From Aldehydirespirator sp965220485 (GTDB lineage: Bacteria > Actinomycetota > Acidimicrobiia > Acidimicrobiales > Aldehydirespiratoraceae): a DNA stretch of 64,000 bases. Below, in pieces: positions 7,853 through 17,555 of this stretch. Every line of letters begins with the position of its first letter. The stretch's first letter is position 1. The DNA is taken from contig OZ244832.1 of NCBI GenBank assembly GCA_965220485.1, positions 186,001-250,000 on the forward strand. The letters run 5' to 3'. The notes beneath the pieces were generated by a model. That model saw only the letters and a list, made by a program, of their open reading frames with translations. It was not told the origin of the DNA and did no database searches. The position numbers and the translations under genes are program-made.

Positions 7853-9031
7853 ATGGCAGGAATGGAACTCAGCACAGTAGGGAAGACCTATCCCGACGGC
7901 ACGCTGGCAGTGCGCGGCGTGGATATGAGCATCCGCGACGGCGAGTTCATGGTCCTCGTCGGGCCGTCGGGGTGCGGCAAGACCACTCTGCTGCGCATGA
8001 TCGCCGGGCTCGAGAGCGTCACCGAGGGAACCCTGTCGATCGGCGATCGAGTCGTCAACGGACTGCCGCCCCGAGAACGCGACCTCGTCATGGTCTTCCA
8101 GAACTATGCGCTGTACCCCCACATGACCGCGGCGGAGAACATCGGCTTCGGGCTGCGGCTCCAGAAAGTCCCCAAGGCAGACAGGACCCGCAAAGTGCGG
8201 AAGGTGGCCGAGATGCTCGACATTGTCGAATGCCTCGACAAGAAGCCCAGAGCGCTCTCGGGCGGACAGCGCCAGCGAGTAGCGATGGGACGCGCCATCA
8301 TCCGGCGCCCCTCTGCCTTCTTGATGGACGAGCCCCTGTCGAATCTCGACGCGAAGCTACGAGTTCAGATGCGCTCCGAGCTGACCCAGCTTCATTCCCG
8401 GCTAGGGGTCACGACCGTGTACGTCACCCATGATCAAGTGGAGGCCATGACAATGGGGGACCGCGTCGCGGTCCTTCGGTCCGTAGGGGAGCAGCGACGG
8501 CCGAACCTTCAGCAAGTCGGGACTCCTCGCGAGCTCTACGAGCAGCCAGCCAATCTCTTTGTAGCGGGGTTCATCGGCAGTCCCTCGATGAACTTCATCG
8601 AGACCCCAGTGAAGATGGACGGCGCAGCGGCATCGTTCACGCTTGGAGCGGACAGGGTCGTCGTGCCTCCGGAGGTCCTCAGCGCTCGACCGGGGCTTGT
8701 CAACTACCGGGGGGACACCGTCATCGTCGGATTCAGGCCTGATTCGCTATATCTGCGACCGAGCCCCGATCACCCGAGCGTGACGGTGACCGGCACGGCT
8801 GAACTAACCGAGTACCTCGGATCCTCGGCCCTGATCACCTTCGGCAAGGCGGTCGACCACGCGGCCATGGCTCACCACACCGACCGGTCGTCCGCCGACA
8901 CAGACAGACGAGGATTCATAGCTCAGGTCGATACCGACAAGTTGCCGCAGAACGGTGACCAAGTCGAGTTCTACCTACGACCGGATCACTTCCACTTCTT
9001 TGATCCGGTCGACGGATCTGCGCTGCGGTGA
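7853..9031 (+). CDS. ABC transporter ATP-binding protein (MalK/UgpC-like)
   Basis: This 392-aa ATPase has Walker A GPSGCGKTT (37-45), Q-loop VFQNYALYP (~81-89), signature LSGGQ (135-139) and Walker B FLMDEP (156-161). A C-terminal TOBE/MOP-like domain of the kind that receives regulatory inputs follows. It would energise the two upstream permeases. A strong AAAGGAGG lies at 7833-7840, 12 nt before ATG 7853. A second ATG three codons later is possible but less consistent with operon spacing. Confidence 0.93.
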   Translation: MAGMELSTVGKTYPDGTLAVRGVDMSIRDGEFMVLVGPSGCGKTTLLRMIAGLESVTEGTLSIGDRVVNGLPPRERDLVMVFQNYALYPHMTAAENIGFGLRLQKVPKADRTRKVRKVAEMLDIVECLDKKPRALSGGQRQRVAMGRAIIRRPSAFLMDEPLSNLDAKLRVQMRSELTQLHSRLGVTTVYVTHDQVEAMTMGDRVAVLRSVGEQRRPNLQQVGTPRELYEQPANLFVAGFIGSPSMNFIETPVKMDGAAASFTLGADRVVVPPEVLSARPGLVNYRGDTVIVGFRPDSLYLRPSPDHPSVTVTGTAELTEYLGSSALITFGKAVDHAAMAHHTDRSSADTDRRGFIAQVDTDKLPQNGDQVEFYLRPDHFHFFDPVDGSALR

Positions 9032-9074
9032 CGGGCGATATGAGCGCCTCCGGGCCATCGGACGGACGGGCACC

Positions 9075-9944
9075 GTGAGCGCGGTCCTCGCTCCCAGGAT
9101 CATCGACAGCCACGTCCACCTGTGGGACAGGACTGTGCTGACCTATACATGGCTCGACGGGCTCGGCATAGACGGCCCCTATCGCATCGACGACGTTCCG
9201 AGGCTCGTCGCGGGGGCCGAACTCGAAGGCTTCGTGTTCGTGCAGGCCGAGTGCGGTGATTCGGAGTCGTTCGACGAGGTGCAGTGGGTGCTCGACCAAG
9301 GCGCCCGCCGTCGGCCGGGGCTGCTGCGCGGCATCGTGGCCAAGGTCGATCTGACGAGCCCGGCCGCGCGAGCTGAGATCCGGCGCCTCGGGCGGGTCGG
9401 CTCGGTGGTGGGGGTTCGCCACAACATCCAGGGCCGATCGCGGGGGTTCGCTCAGACGTTGCAAGGCGGGATCGACGAACTGGCTACGCAGGGCCTGGCC
9501 TTCGACCTGTGTTGTCTCGCGACTGAACTCGACGACGTTGTGGATCTGGTCGAGTCCTGTGACCCGGAGGCTCGCTTGGTGCTCGACCACTTGGCCAAGC
9601 CGGCGGTGGGTGACGTGGCCGGCTTCGGCGCGTGGGCGAGCCGCCTGAGTCGCCTGGCCGAAGCGCCGAACCTCTACTGCAAGCTGTCGGGACTCCAGAC
9701 CGAGCTGCACGCCGAGGCAACCGGCCGCTCGAAGGATTTTGCACCGTATCTGTCCCATGCAATCGGCGCCTTCGGAACAGACCGCGTGATGTACGGCAGC
9801 GACTGGCCGGTGTGCACTCTGAACGGTTCGATGGGTGCATGGGCTGACGCGGTGGCGACCGCCGTCGGCGACGACGAGGCGGCCCACCGGAAGGTGTTTC
9901 GCGACAACTCGGCTCGCTTCTATCGGCTGGCCGGCTGTGACTGA
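9075..9944 (+). CDS. Amidohydrolase-family sugar lactonase (L-fuconolactonase-like)
   Basis: The 289-aa protein belongs to amidohydrolase family 2 (COG3618). It has the metal-binding DSHVHLWD near the N-terminus, VRHNIQGR in the middle, YCKLSGLQTE, and YGSDWPVC near the C-terminus. This family includes the L-fucono-1,5-lactonase and L-rhamnonolactonase enzymes. GTG 9075 places the DSHVH motif at the usual distance. The longer ORF start at 8955 lies inside the ATPase gene. Its position between a sugar importer, a sugar dehydrogenase and L-fuconate dehydratase supports the lactonase role. Confidence 0.82.
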   Translation: MSAVLAPRIIDSHVHLWDRTVLTYTWLDGLGIDGPYRIDDVPRLVAGAELEGFVFVQAECGDSESFDEVQWVLDQGARRRPGLLRGIVAKVDLTSPAARAEIRRLGRVGSVVGVRHNIQGRSRGFAQTLQGGIDELATQGLAFDLCCLATELDDVVDLVESCDPEARLVLDHLAKPAVGDVAGFGAWASRLSRLAEAPNLYCKLSGLQTELHAEATGRSKDFAPYLSHAIGAFGTDRVMYGSDWPVCTLNGSMGAWADAVATAVGDDEAAHRKVFRDNSARFYRLAGCD

Positions 9945-9957
9945 GGAGGTGCTCGAC

Positions 9958-10956
9958 ATGGAACGCCCACAGCGCAGCAGCGACGGTGGCGGCCGAGCTG
10001 GCACGGTGATCGAGGACCTAGGGCTGTCCAGGCTCGGCTTTGGTGCGGCCCCGCTGGGAAACGAGTACGGCGACGTCGACGAGCGAGAGATGGGGCGCGC
10101 CGTCCACGCGGCCATCGACGCTGGAGTAGTCCTCTTCGACACCAGCCCGTACTACGGACGGACCCTGTCGGAGTCGCGTCTCGGCGCTGCTCTAGCGGGG
10201 CGCCGTGACGAGGTGGTCCTGTGCACGAAGGCCGGCCGCTACGATCTTGCACTGCCCGATGGGTTCGACTTCAGCCCCTCGCGTCTGCGCCGATCAGTCG
10301 ATGAGAGCCTCAAGCGGCTTCAAACCGACCGCTTGGACATCTTGTTGCTCCACGACATCGAGTTCTCTGAACCGCCCGCGATCCTGGACGAGGCCATCCC
10401 CGTTCTCTATGAGTTGAAGCAGAGCGGCAAGACCCGGGCCGTGGGTGTGTCCAGCTACCGGGTCGACGTGCTCTTGCAGGTGCTGCGGTCCTCGCGGCTC
10501 GACGTTGTGTTGACGTATTGTCACACGGATCTGATCGACACTTCCGCCGTTGGGGACCTGCTGCCGGCCGCGGCCTCCCGCGGCGTGTCGGTGTTGGCTG
10601 CGTCGCCGCTCCACATGGGCTTGCTGGCACCAGGCGGCGGCCCCTCGTGGCATCCGGCGCTTCCCGGCGCCAGAACCCGCGCCGAGGCGCTGAGGGCCGC
10701 GGCAGCTGAGTTCGGACTGTCGCTCACCGACGCCGCACTGTCATATTCGTTCGGCCTGCCAGACATAGCGAGCACCGTCGTCGGTGTCGCCTCGCTCACC
10801 GAACTCCAACAGAACGTGGCCGCGTGGCGCCATCCGGTGGATCGGGCCGACATCGACCGGCTTCTGGATCGGGTAGCAGCCATCGACGTAGAACCCTGGC
10901 CCTGCGGCGTCTGGCCAATGGCCGCCACCCTTGCCCAAAGGAGATTCTCCGCATGA
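9958..10956 (+). CDS. Aldo-keto reductase, probable L-fucose/D-threo-aldose 1-dehydrogenase
   Basis: This 332-aa AKR has GFGAAPLGN at the N-terminus, the catalytic DTSPYYG (Asp/Tyr), and RLDILLLHDIE containing the active-site His. The closest functional class is D-threo-aldose 1-dehydrogenase / L-fucose dehydrogenase, which oxidises the sugar to its lactone with NAD(P). ATG 9958 is preceded by GGAGG at 9945-9949 (8-nt spacing). The lactone product would feed the upstream lactonase. The exact sugar (L-fucose, L-galactose, D-arabinose) is inference. Confidence 0.85.
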   Translation: MERPQRSSDGGGRAGTVIEDLGLSRLGFGAAPLGNEYGDVDEREMGRAVHAAIDAGVVLFDTSPYYGRTLSESRLGAALAGRRDEVVLCTKAGRYDLALPDGFDFSPSRLRRSVDESLKRLQTDRLDILLLHDIEFSEPPAILDEAIPVLYELKQSGKTRAVGVSSYRVDVLLQVLRSSRLDVVLTYCHTDLIDTSAVGDLLPAAASRGVSVLAASPLHMGLLAPGGGPSWHPALPGARTRAEALRAAAAEFGLSLTDAALSYSFGLPDIASTVVGVASLTELQQNVAAWRHPVDRADIDRLLDRVAAIDVEPWPCGVWPMAATLAQRRFSA

Positions 10957-12329
10957 TGACGGGTCACGACGTTGTTTCCCGGGGTTGCGACAAGGCCCCA
11001 ACGACCGCGGGCGAATCGGCGATGAGTGAGGCGACCATTGCCTCGGTGTCTGTCCATGACGTCCGATTCCCCACGTCGGACAGCCTGGGAGGCTCCGACG
11101 CCATGAATCCGGCACCCGACTACTCCGCGCCGTATGTAGAGTTGCGCACAGACCGAGACGGCCTCGCAGGGTTCGGATTCACATTCACGATCGGACGCGG
11201 CTCCGAGATCGTCGCCCGAATGGTGGCCGAACTCGCCGGCGAGCTGGTGGGCCGACCGATCGGCAACATGTCGGCGTTCATGGCCGAAGCCCTCGAAGAC
11301 TTCACCCAGGACAGCGCCCTGAGGTGGCTCGGACCCGAGAAGGGTGTGGCGCACCTGGCCGCGGCCGCCGTGTTGAACGCGACTTGGGACCTCTGGGCCC
11401 GGATGAGGGGCGTTCCCCTGTGGCAGCTCCTGGTAGAGCTCGAGCCAGAGGAACTCGTCGCCTGTCTGGCCATGAGGCACCTCGGCGATGCGCTCACGGC
11501 GGACGAGGCTGTGGCCATGCTCGCGGAGCGTCGAGCGGGTCGCAGCGACCGCATAGAGCACCTCCGATCGGGTGGCTATCCGGCGTACCTAACCTCCGCC
11601 GGCTGGCTGGGTTACAGCGACGAGCAGGTTCAGAGCCTTGTCAGCGAAGCGCTAGAGGAGGGCTGGAACGCTTTCAAGATGAAGGTCGGTCAGAACCTCC
11701 GAGACGATCAGCGCCGGGTGTCCATGATTCGCAGGCTGATCGGAGATGACCGGAAGCTCATGGTCGATGCCAACCAGGTGTGGGAGGTGCCTGAAGCCAT
11801 CGACTGGATCAAGGCGATCAGCGACGCGGACCTGTATTGGGTCGAGGAACCGACAAGTCCCGACGACATACGGGGCCACCTAACCATCGCGGAGGCGATC
11901 GCGCCGATCCTGGTCGCCAGCGGGGAGCACGCCCACAACCGGATCATGTTCAAGCAGTTCTTGGCCACCGGAGCCATCGGCGTCTGCCAGATCGACAGCT
12001 GCCGGCTGGCCAGCGTCAACGAGAACGTTCCAGTCCTGCTCATGGCCGAGAAGTACCAGGTGCCGGTGTGCCCGCACGCCGGCGGTGTCGGCCTCTGCGA
12101 ACTCGTCCAACATCTGTCGATGTTCGACTACATAGCCGTCAGCGCAAGCTTGGAGGGTCGATGGATCGAGTACGTCGACCATCTCCACGAGATGTTCCTC
12201 ACGCCGGTGCGGGTCCGAAACGGAACGTACGAACTTCCTGTCGCGCCCGGGTTCAGTTCCGAGATGTCCCAAGAGGCCATCGCCGCGTACTCATATCCCG
12301 ACGGCGCGGTCTGGCGGGCCAGATCCTAG
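10953..12329 (+). CDS. L-fuconate dehydratase (enolase superfamily)
   Basis: The 458-aa product has the family-specific N-terminus DVRFPTS..GGSDAMNPAPDYS. Its barrel domain has the Lys motif FKMKVG, metal ligands in MVDANQVWE, WVEEPTSPDD and ASGEHAHN, and the His-containing CPHAGGVGLCE. L-fuconate dehydratase converts L-fuconate to 2-keto-3-deoxy-L-fuconate. ATG 10953 overlaps the previous stop and has AAAGGAG at 10937-10943. ATG 11022 would give the length usual for the family and cannot be excluded. Its 3' end overlaps the convergent regulator gene by 4 nt. Confidence 0.9.
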   Translation: MMTGHDVVSRGCDKAPTTAGESAMSEATIASVSVHDVRFPTSDSLGGSDAMNPAPDYSAPYVELRTDRDGLAGFGFTFTIGRGSEIVARMVAELAGELVGRPIGNMSAFMAEALEDFTQDSALRWLGPEKGVAHLAAAAVLNATWDLWARMRGVPLWQLLVELEPEELVACLAMRHLGDALTADEAVAMLAERRAGRSDRIEHLRSGGYPAYLTSAGWLGYSDEQVQSLVSEALEEGWNAFKMKVGQNLRDDQRRVSMIRRLIGDDRKLMVDANQVWEVPEAIDWIKAISDADLYWVEEPTSPDDIRGHLTIAEAIAPILVASGEHAHNRIMFKQFLATGAIGVCQIDSCRLASVNENVPVLLMAEKYQVPVCPHAGGVGLCELVQHLSMFDYIAVSASLEGRWIEYVDHLHEMFLTPVRVRNGTYELPVAPGFSSEMSQEAIAAYSYPDGAVWRARS

Positions 12330-13114
12330 GACGACTCCATAGGTCCGCCGCTGTCGGCAGGCTCTGGCTCCGCCGCCTCGGTGGTTGCCTCGAACTCCTG
12401 CCGCAGCCAATGCTCGACGTTGGCTATGTGCGAGGCCACCGCGGCAGCGGCCAGGACAGGCTCCCGGTTCTTGATGTGGCGGAAGATGTCCTCATGCTCG
12501 GTGCTGGATCTCGCCAGGATGCCCTTTACGTTCCGCCCTCTAAGGAGACGGGCCCGTTGCGTGCGCGCCGAGAACGATGCACACAGCATCCGCAGTGACG
12601 CGTTGCCCGTGGCGGATGCGATCAAGTCATGGAATCGCATGTCCAACATCACGAACTTCTCGCTGTCCTGCTCCGAGCCAAGCTGGGCGAGATGGTCCTC
12701 GAGTTCGGAGACTTGCTCCTCGGTGATCCGCGAAGCGGCCATGGCCGCCGCAGCCGACTCCAAGACGCGTCGGATCTCGAAAATCTCCAGAGCGGTTCTC
12801 TCGTTGGCCACCTCGCCGAGCAGGCCGAAGCCGCGAAGCAGGCTCATGCCGTCAAGCTGGGTCACATAGGTGCCGTCACCCACTCGAACATCGACGATCC
12901 CAAGAAAGTCAAGGACGCGAATGGCCTCCCTCAACGGTCCCCGCGAAACGCCCATCAGCGCCGCGAGCTGGCTCTCGGGCGGGAGTTGCGACATGGGTGC
13001 GAGTTCGCCGCTGCCGATCAGCGCCACTATCCCGTCGATGGTCCGATCAGTGGCCGAGCGATTGTCCGCGGCCTGCGACGATGCCAGCCGGCCGCCCGAG
13101 GCATGCACGGACAC
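12326..13114 (-). CDS. FadR-type GntR-family transcriptional regulator
   Basis: This 262-aa protein has an N-terminal winged helix (residues ~22-90: LPPESQLAALMGVSRGPLREAIRVLDFLGIV) and a helical FCD ligand-binding domain (~105-235, with FEIRRVLE and MRFHDLIASATGN). Such regulators respond to sugar acids or other organic acids. It converges on the fuconate dehydratase gene. I infer that it represses the sugar operon, perhaps at the inverted repeat at 3618. That inference rests only on neighbourhood. Confidence 0.88.
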   Translation of the reverse strand: MSVHASGGRLASSQAADNRSATDRTIDGIVALIGSGELAPMSQLPPESQLAALMGVSRGPLREAIRVLDFLGIVDVRVGDGTYVTQLDGMSLLRGFGLLGEVANERTALEIFEIRRVLESAAAAMAASRITEEQVSELEDHLAQLGSEQDSEKFVMLDMRFHDLIASATGNASLRMLCASFSARTQRARLLRGRNVKGILARSSTEHEDIFRHIKNREPVLAAAAVASHIANVEHWLRQEFEATTEAAEPEPADSGGPMESS

Positions 13115-13442
13115 ACGCGCAGTCTAGCCCGCAATCGCAGCCTTGTCTACGGCTTGCTCGCCGATCGTCCTGTCTCGCTACAGGCAGTGCTCGCCTACCA
13201 TCCATCGCTCACCAACTCGCTCAGACGCTGCCGGAACGCTGGTGCCCGGAAGGTTTCATCGCTTGAACACGACATTCCCCGCCACAAGAAAGCCAGCAAC
13301 GACCCCGACTCGCGTGCACTGTCAGGCACTACCGCCTTCCGCTCGTCGCGGCTCGTCTCACCAAGTGTCGCCGGCCAGTACCTCGGAGACGGCTGCCACG
13401 TGTCCCGTGTCAAGTTTCTTGCTCAGCTTCGGGCGGGTTGGG
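13115..13442. other. Non-coding interval without a supportable gene
   Basis: A 72-codon minus-strand ORF at 13195-13413 shows no recognisable domain. Nothing else with coding character is visible between the FadR-type gene and the molybdoenzyme remnant. Confidence 0.5.
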
Positions 13443-13682
13443 TTCGGCACGCTGGCGTCGTGGCTGCCCGACGTCATCTGCGTCCTTACCGGCAACCTCG
13501 ACTCCGAAGGCGGGCTCATGTGGGCCAACCCGGAGGCCGGGCCCGCGGCCCAGCAGGACTGGGGCACGCCCCGGGGCTTCGATCGATGGCTCAGCAGGGT
13601 GCGGGGCGCGCCGGAGGCCCTGGGCCAGTTCCCGCTGTCGTGCCTGGCCGAGGAGATCGACACCCCCGGGCCCGGCCAGATC
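13443..13682 (+). pseudogene. Internal fragment of a molybdopterin oxidoreductase
   Basis: About 80 codons encode FGTLASWLPDVICVLTGNLD, RGFDRWLSRVRGAPEALG and LAEEIDTPGPGQI in order. This is characteristic of the middle of formate-dehydrogenase-like molybdopterin oxidoreductases (the 'LTGNLDxxGG' region). The sequence before 13443 is unrelated and the frame ends at 13784, so both the Fe-S/Mo-binding N-terminus and the C-terminal domain are missing. A decayed remnant is the simplest reading. Confidence 0.7.
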
Positions 13683-13948
13683 ACCCCGCCTGAGGGAGGA
13701 CGAGCGAGCATGAGCGGGTTCGGTCGGGAGGCGACCGTCGATGAGGTGCTCGACGGCTTCGATCTGGTGCGGCGGTTAGGTTAGGTGCTGGGAACCGGGA
13801 AGGCCGAGCACTGTCATCTGTGCTTGGCGCAAGACATCACCAGCACGCTTCACCCTGCCCAAGGAACCGACGAGGGAAGGAGACCGGCCATCTGGTCGTG
13901 CAAGCTACTCTGCACAAACTGGGGCTACCTGGGGGCTACTCTCCGACC

Positions 13949-14878
13949 ATGCGAAACGGCCCGCCGTTCAAGCACGAGGTGTGCGCCGACGACTACCACT
14001 TCCATATCGTTGGCTCGACCGCAGTCGTCACCGGAGGGGCGGGTGGCATCGGCAAGGGCATAGCCAAAGCCCTGCTGCGCCGTGGCGCGGCAGTGGTGAT
14101 CGCCGACATCGAAGAGCCGGTGCTGGAGCGGGCCGTTGAGGAGCTCTCACCTCTGGGGCGTGTGGCGGGAATGCGCACCGACGTCAGCGACGAGGGGTCC
14201 GTCACCGCGTTGGCCGACCATGTCTTCGAGGCTCACGGATCCTGCAACCTGCTGTTCTGCAACGCCGGGGTCACCTCGGGCGGTGGGGGCAAGCCCTGGC
14301 AGCAGGAGCCCAACGACTGGCGCTGGTGCTTCGGCGTGAACGTGTTCGGCGTGGCCATCTGCACATGGGCTTTCGTTCCCCGCATGATCGCCTCCGGCCA
14401 GCCGGGCCACGTGATCGTCACGTCCTCGGGCGACGGCGGGTTCGCGCCCGTGCCCACGGCCTCGGTGTACGCCTCGTCCAAGGCGGCGGCTAGCTGCTTC
14501 ACCGAGGCGCTCAACGCCAACCTGATCCGAGAGGGCACCAATCTCAGGGCGTCGGTGTTCTACCCCTCGGGCGGCCTGATGGACACCGGCCTGTTCAACG
14601 CCCAGCGCAACCGGCCCGAACACCTCCAACGGGTGGGCGCGGCCACCGGACGGGGCAGCCTCACCTTCGCCGAGCTCAAGGAGATGATCGCCGAGATGCG
14701 CGGCACCGAGCCCGAGGTGGCCGACCTGGACGAACTCGGCGAGTTCGTGCTCGACGGGGTCGTGAAGCGCCGCTACATCATCGCCAAGGATCTCGATGAC
14801 ACGGCCGCGCTGCTGCACGAGCGCGCTGAGGCCATCGGCCGGGCCGAGATGCCGCCAGGCCACGATCTCGGCGGCTGA
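13949..14878 (+). CDS. Short-chain dehydrogenase/reductase
   Basis: The 309-aa protein has the SDR cofactor motif TGGAGGIGKG (~residues 27-36), acidic VIADIEE at the end of beta-2 (NAD preference), CNAGV, and the catalytic YASSK with an upstream Ser (TSSGDGG). ATG 13949 is preceded by TACTCT at 13937-13942 (6-nt gap), and an extended ORF from 13820 was rejected for that reason. The substrate is unknown. The downstream amidohydrolase could belong to the same degradation route, but 113 bp separate them. Confidence 0.85.
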   Translation: MRNGPPFKHEVCADDYHFHIVGSTAVVTGGAGGIGKGIAKALLRRGAAVVIADIEEPVLERAVEELSPLGRVAGMRTDVSDEGSVTALADHVFEAHGSCNLLFCNAGVTSGGGGKPWQQEPNDWRWCFGVNVFGVAICTWAFVPRMIASGQPGHVIVTSSGDGGFAPVPTASVYASSKAAASCFTEALNANLIREGTNLRASVFYPSGGLMDTGLFNAQRNRPEHLQRVGAATGRGSLTFAELKEMIAEMRGTEPEVADLDELGEFVLDGVVKRRYIIAKDLDDTAALLHERAEAIGRAEMPPGHDLGG

Positions 14879-14991
14879 GCTGGCTTTCGTCGCGTTTTCT
14901 TGTCATATGCGCGGGAAAGCGCGACGAGAGTCTGGAGGGCCGACGACGGCGTACGCTGACCTTCTCGGCTGCCGGCACTCGGGAGGACTCC

Positions 14992-16284
14992 ATGGCGGAG
15001 CATCACATCGTCATCTCGGCCGACACCCACTGTGGAGCGGAGCTGCGCGACTACCGCCCGTACCTCGAGTCCAAGTACCACCAGGACTTCGACGAGTGGG
15101 CCGACGGGGTGGAGCGCGCCCAGGCCGCGGCGGCCGCGGCGTCTGCGGGCCGCAAGAGCCCCGGCAACGTCGGCGTGGACGGCGACCCGATCGCCGACGG
15201 CGACCGCAACTGGTCCATGTCCCGCCGCCTGCGCGAGCAGGAGACCGACGGCGTCGTGGCCGGGGTCATGTTCCCCAACACGCTGCCGCCGTTCGCCCCG
15301 CCAGCGTCCACCGCGTTGGAGGCGCCGGCCTACACCGACGACTTCGAGCGCCGGTGGGCTGGCCTGAGGGCTCACAACCGCTGGCTGCTGGACCTGGTGA
15401 GCGAGGCGCCCAAGCGCTGCGCGGGCATTGCCCAGATCTTCCTGGGCGACGTCGGAGGCTCCGTCGCCGAGATCGAGTGGGCCGCGGAGAACGGGATGCG
15501 GGGCGGGATCCTGCTGCCGGGCGCGCCGCCTGACTCGCCGTTCGAGCCGCTCTACTCCGCGGCCTACGAGCCGATCTGGGCCGCGGCCGAGGCCAACGAC
15601 ATGCCGGTCAACCACCATGCAGGTGGGGCCACGCCGTCCTTCGGCAACCACTTCCCGGCGTCGCTGGCGGTGTTCCTCATCGAGGTGCGCTGGTGGTCGC
15701 AGCGGGCGCTGTGGCACCTGATGTTCTCGGGGGTGTTCGAGCGCCACCCCGACCTGAATTTCGTCAACACCGAGACGGGCACGGCCTGGATCCCGGAGGT
15801 GCTCAAAGACCTCGACTCCTTCTATCACCGGATGAAATACTCGACCTACGGATCGGAGGCCATCTTCGGAGGGCCGGCGGTGTCGGCCATGTCGATGAAG
15901 CCGAGCGAGTACTGGCAGCGCCAGTGCTTCATCGGTGCGAGCTTCCTGCGCCCCAGCGAAGCCCATCTGCCCGCCGAGATCGGCATCGACCGCGTCATGT
16001 GGGGCTCGGACTATCCCCACACCGAGGGGTCCCATCCCTACACCCGCCAGCACCTCAAGCTCACGTTCGGCGGGATGCCCGTCGAGGACGCCACCACGCT
16101 GCTCACGACGAACGTGGCCAAGCTCTACACGTTCGACCTCGACGTGCTGCGACCACTGGCGGAGCAGCACTGCCCGACCAAGGACGAGGTCGCCGAGGGC
16201 ATCGACTATGCAGAGGTCCCCGAGGAGGCCCGGGGTTGCCCGGGCATGAACCCCCTCAACCAGCGCGAGCCCGCCGCCGCCTGA
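14992..16284 (+). CDS. Amidohydrolase family 2 (ACMSD-like) metal-dependent hydrolase
   Basis: This 430-aa protein begins VISADTHCGAEL, a D-x-H metal site typical of ACMSD-related amidohydrolases. It has VNHHAGG in the middle, FVNTETGTAW, and the C-terminal metal-binding WGSDYPHTEG. Such enzymes act as decarboxylases or hydrolases on carboxylated or aromatic substrates. A GGGAGGA precedes ATG 14992 at good spacing. Residues ~35-90 contain an Ala-rich insert. The substrate cannot be assigned. Confidence 0.85.
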   Translation: MAEHHIVISADTHCGAELRDYRPYLESKYHQDFDEWADGVERAQAAAAAASAGRKSPGNVGVDGDPIADGDRNWSMSRRLREQETDGVVAGVMFPNTLPPFAPPASTALEAPAYTDDFERRWAGLRAHNRWLLDLVSEAPKRCAGIAQIFLGDVGGSVAEIEWAAENGMRGGILLPGAPPDSPFEPLYSAAYEPIWAAAEANDMPVNHHAGGATPSFGNHFPASLAVFLIEVRWWSQRALWHLMFSGVFERHPDLNFVNTETGTAWIPEVLKDLDSFYHRMKYSTYGSEAIFGGPAVSAMSMKPSEYWQRQCFIGASFLRPSEAHLPAEIGIDRVMWGSDYPHTEGSHPYTRQHLKLTFGGMPVEDATTLLTTNVAKLYTFDLDVLRPLAEQHCPTKDEVAEGIDYAEVPEEARGCPGMNPLNQREPAAA

Positions 16285-16416
16285 CTCGGCCGACGGTAGC
16301 CAGTGTTCACCCCAGCATTGCCCAGGCTGCGCAGCAGTGAGCCCAAGCCACAACGGCCCTTGATCAACCATGGCCCGTGAATCGCATCGCTCCTGTCGAG
16401 CGCGCGGACTCTGAGC

Positions 16417-17503
16417 GTGCCCACGAACCACCCCATGCTGCTCGACGAATGGCCGCTGGTGCCGGGGCTGTGGGATCGGGTGAGGCGGGCCAGCGACCGT
16501 CTGCGGCAGCCGGGCCGGTTCATACTCTCGGCGTCGGCCCAGCCCACCGACTACATCGTCCGGCATTCTGGTGCCGGGCGCGTCGGGAGGGTGATGATGC
16601 GCCCGATGTCCCTCTTCGAGAGCGGTGCCTCCACGGGGACCGTGAGCCTGAGAGAGCTTTTCGACGGCGGTCTTGCCGTCGAGTCCCGGGCGGTGCCTGT
16701 GAATCGCCCTGCCCCTGTCGAAGAACTCAGGAACGTCATTGACTGGCTGCTGCGCGGCGGCTGGCCGCTCACCCAGTCCATGGAGCCCTCCGATGCCCAG
16801 GAATTCGCGCGTGACTACTTGGACGAGGTGTGCCGAGTCGATGTGGCGAAGGCGAGCGGCACCAGGCACAACCCTCGCAATGTGCGCCGGCTCCTCGCTT
16901 CGCTGGCCCGCAATAGCTCCTCGCAGGCCAGTGGGAGCACTCTCCTGTCCGACATGGGCGCAGGCAGCGTCGCGGCCCGCCAGACCGTCAGCGTTTGTCT
17001 TGACGCCCTGCGCAGCATCTTCGTCTATGAGAGCCAGCCGGCGTGGAGCGCCCGGATGCTGTCGCGCACTCCGCTGCGGGTCCGCTCCCAAGCACCATCT
17101 GGTCGATCCGTCGCTGGCCGCTGCCGCGGTCGGCGCGAGTGCGGAATCCCTCTTCAACGACCGGGCTGCCCTCGGACTGCTGTTCGAGTCGATGGCGATA
17201 CGCGATCTGCGGGTATACGCCCAGGCCAGCCGCAGCACCGTCTTTCACTACCGTGACAAGGCGAAGCTTGAGGTCGATGCGGTGGTGGAACGCGACGACG
17301 GCAGGTGGATCGCGCTGGAGGTGAAGCTGGGAGCCCCCGACGCCGTCGACAGAGCGGCAAGGTCGCTCCTGGCGTTGGGCGCCAAGGTGGACACCGGTGC
17401 CCTGGGCCCGCCCATGGCACTCATCGTGGTCACCTCCACCGGCCAGCCATACCTGCGACACGACGGTGTCGGCGTCGTACCGATCACCGCGCTCAAGCCC
17501 TAG
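16417..17503 (+). pseudogene. DUF4143-type AAA ATPase, N-terminally truncated and frameshifted
   Basis: The first frame (GTG 16417) encodes MLLDEWPLVPGLWDRVRR, FILSASAQPTDYIVRHSGAG and MRPMSLFESG, the Walker B/sensor region of DUF4143 ATPases. The P-loop segment that should precede it is absent. Near 17080 the homology shifts +1: APKHHLVDPSLAAA, FHYRDKAKLEVDAVVE and IALEVKLG (a nuclease-like C-terminal domain) are in the other frame and run to 17503. Loss of the P-loop plus a frameshift makes this a pseudogene. Confidence 0.8.
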
Positions 17504-17555
17504 GTTGCATCGCCGCGCAGCGGGACAGCGCCGCCGCGCCTCACGCAGCCAGGGC

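Noticed and set aside
14773..17238. 821-aa minus-strand ORF
   Set aside because: It is antisense to the amidohydrolase and DUF4143 sequences, with His/Arg/Gly-rich composition and no motif.
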